Of a DNA stretch of 30,809 nucleotides, positions 30,695 through 30,809 are shown piece by piece (the stretch's first letter is position 1; each line of letters begins with the position of its first letter). A model generated the notes under the pieces. The model was given only the letters and a program-made list of their open reading frames with translations, did no database searches and was not told the origin of the DNA. The position numbers and the translations under genes are program-made. Origin of the DNA: an uncultured Eubacteriales bacterium (lineage in GTDB: Bacteria; Bacillota; Clostridia; Oscillospirales; CAG-382); the NCBI GenBank assembly GCA_900546385.1, contig URCT01000017.1, forward strand, positions 1 to 30,809. Reading direction: 5' to 3'.

Positions 30695-30754
30695 TAGGTT
30701 TAATGGGAACTTCGGCAGACCTTAATCGAATCTTAAATGTCCGCGTGGGGCGGT

Positions 30755-30809
30755 ATTTTGTTTGTGCGAAGCCGCCATTGCGGCGAGCTGAATCGAGGTT
30801 TGCAGAACC
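30755..30809. repeat. Right-edge palindromic repeat, cut by the window end
   Basis: ATTTTGTTTGTGCGAAG (30755-30771) is the exact inverted copy of bases 13-29. It is followed by the hairpin CCGCC-ATTG-CGGCG and by TCGAGGTTTGCAGAACC, which looks like the first arm of a TCGAGGTT hairpin whose second arm lies beyond the window. The same modules occur at the left edge. Confidence 0.5.

Noticed and set aside
1..30809. tRNA, rRNA, riboswitch or CRISPR array
   Set aside because: No tRNA-like GGTTCRA arm, rRNA segment, known riboswitch core or regularly spaced repeat-spacer pattern was seen. Short or divergent RNAs could be missed by eye.

Overview
The window looks like chromosome from a spore-forming Gram-positive anaerobe of the Clostridia (Bacillota), probably an Oscillospiraceae-like gut lineage. 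The support is spoIVA with a sigma-E-type promoter, a cluster of Spo0A-box-like heptamers, strong GGAGG ribosome sites, an S-layer-homology (SLH) lipoprotein, a TnpV transposon remnant and the ruvA-ruvB-rbgA block. Genus and species cannot be read from the sequence. No rRNA, tRNA, CRISPR array or intact mobile element was seen.

Left part (1-1360): the edge carries a dense run of palindromic hairpins. Three decayed genes follow: an AraC-type regulator stub, a methyltransferase lacking its catalytic core, and a frameshifted tnpV. Together they read as the remains of a mobile or accessory insertion. From 6905 leftwards a minus-strand operon encodes a large SLH surface lipoprotein, a DUF5131 protein (ATGA overlap) and an AI-2E-family membrane protein. 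Its promoter diverges from one that drives a secreted stalk-domain/CAP protein.

Middle (8566-14411): a hexapeptide-repeat acetyltransferase, an ADP-ribosylglycohydrolase, a TepA/ClpP-like protease, a drug/metabolite-type transporter, a broken stalk-domain gene, and spoIVA.

Accessory block (14446-18882): six minus-strand genes, visibly richer in A+T than the flanks, behind one good promoter. Two are lipoproteins, two are membrane-anchored, one is a soluble protein built of two repeats, and one is unrecognised. It looks like a horizontally acquired operon of unknown function.

Right part (18977-30809): a HAD phosphatase and DMT transporter pair; a divergent MogA/MoaB-like protein with a long insertion, preceded by four Spo0A-box-like heptamers spaced exactly 10 bp apart; and an OmpR-type response regulator with no adjacent kinase. 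Then comes the operon ruvA-ruvB-rbgA-(GH28-like)-(metallophosphoesterase), a third DMT transporter, and an overlapping PAP2 phosphatase/VanZ pair. The right edge enters a palindromic repeat related to the one at the left edge.

The most interesting signals are the phased 0A-box array in front of the unusual MogA-like gene, the AT-rich operon of unknown envelope proteins, and the altered motifs in RbgA (NKSS) and the GH28-like protein (GHG replaced by GRA).
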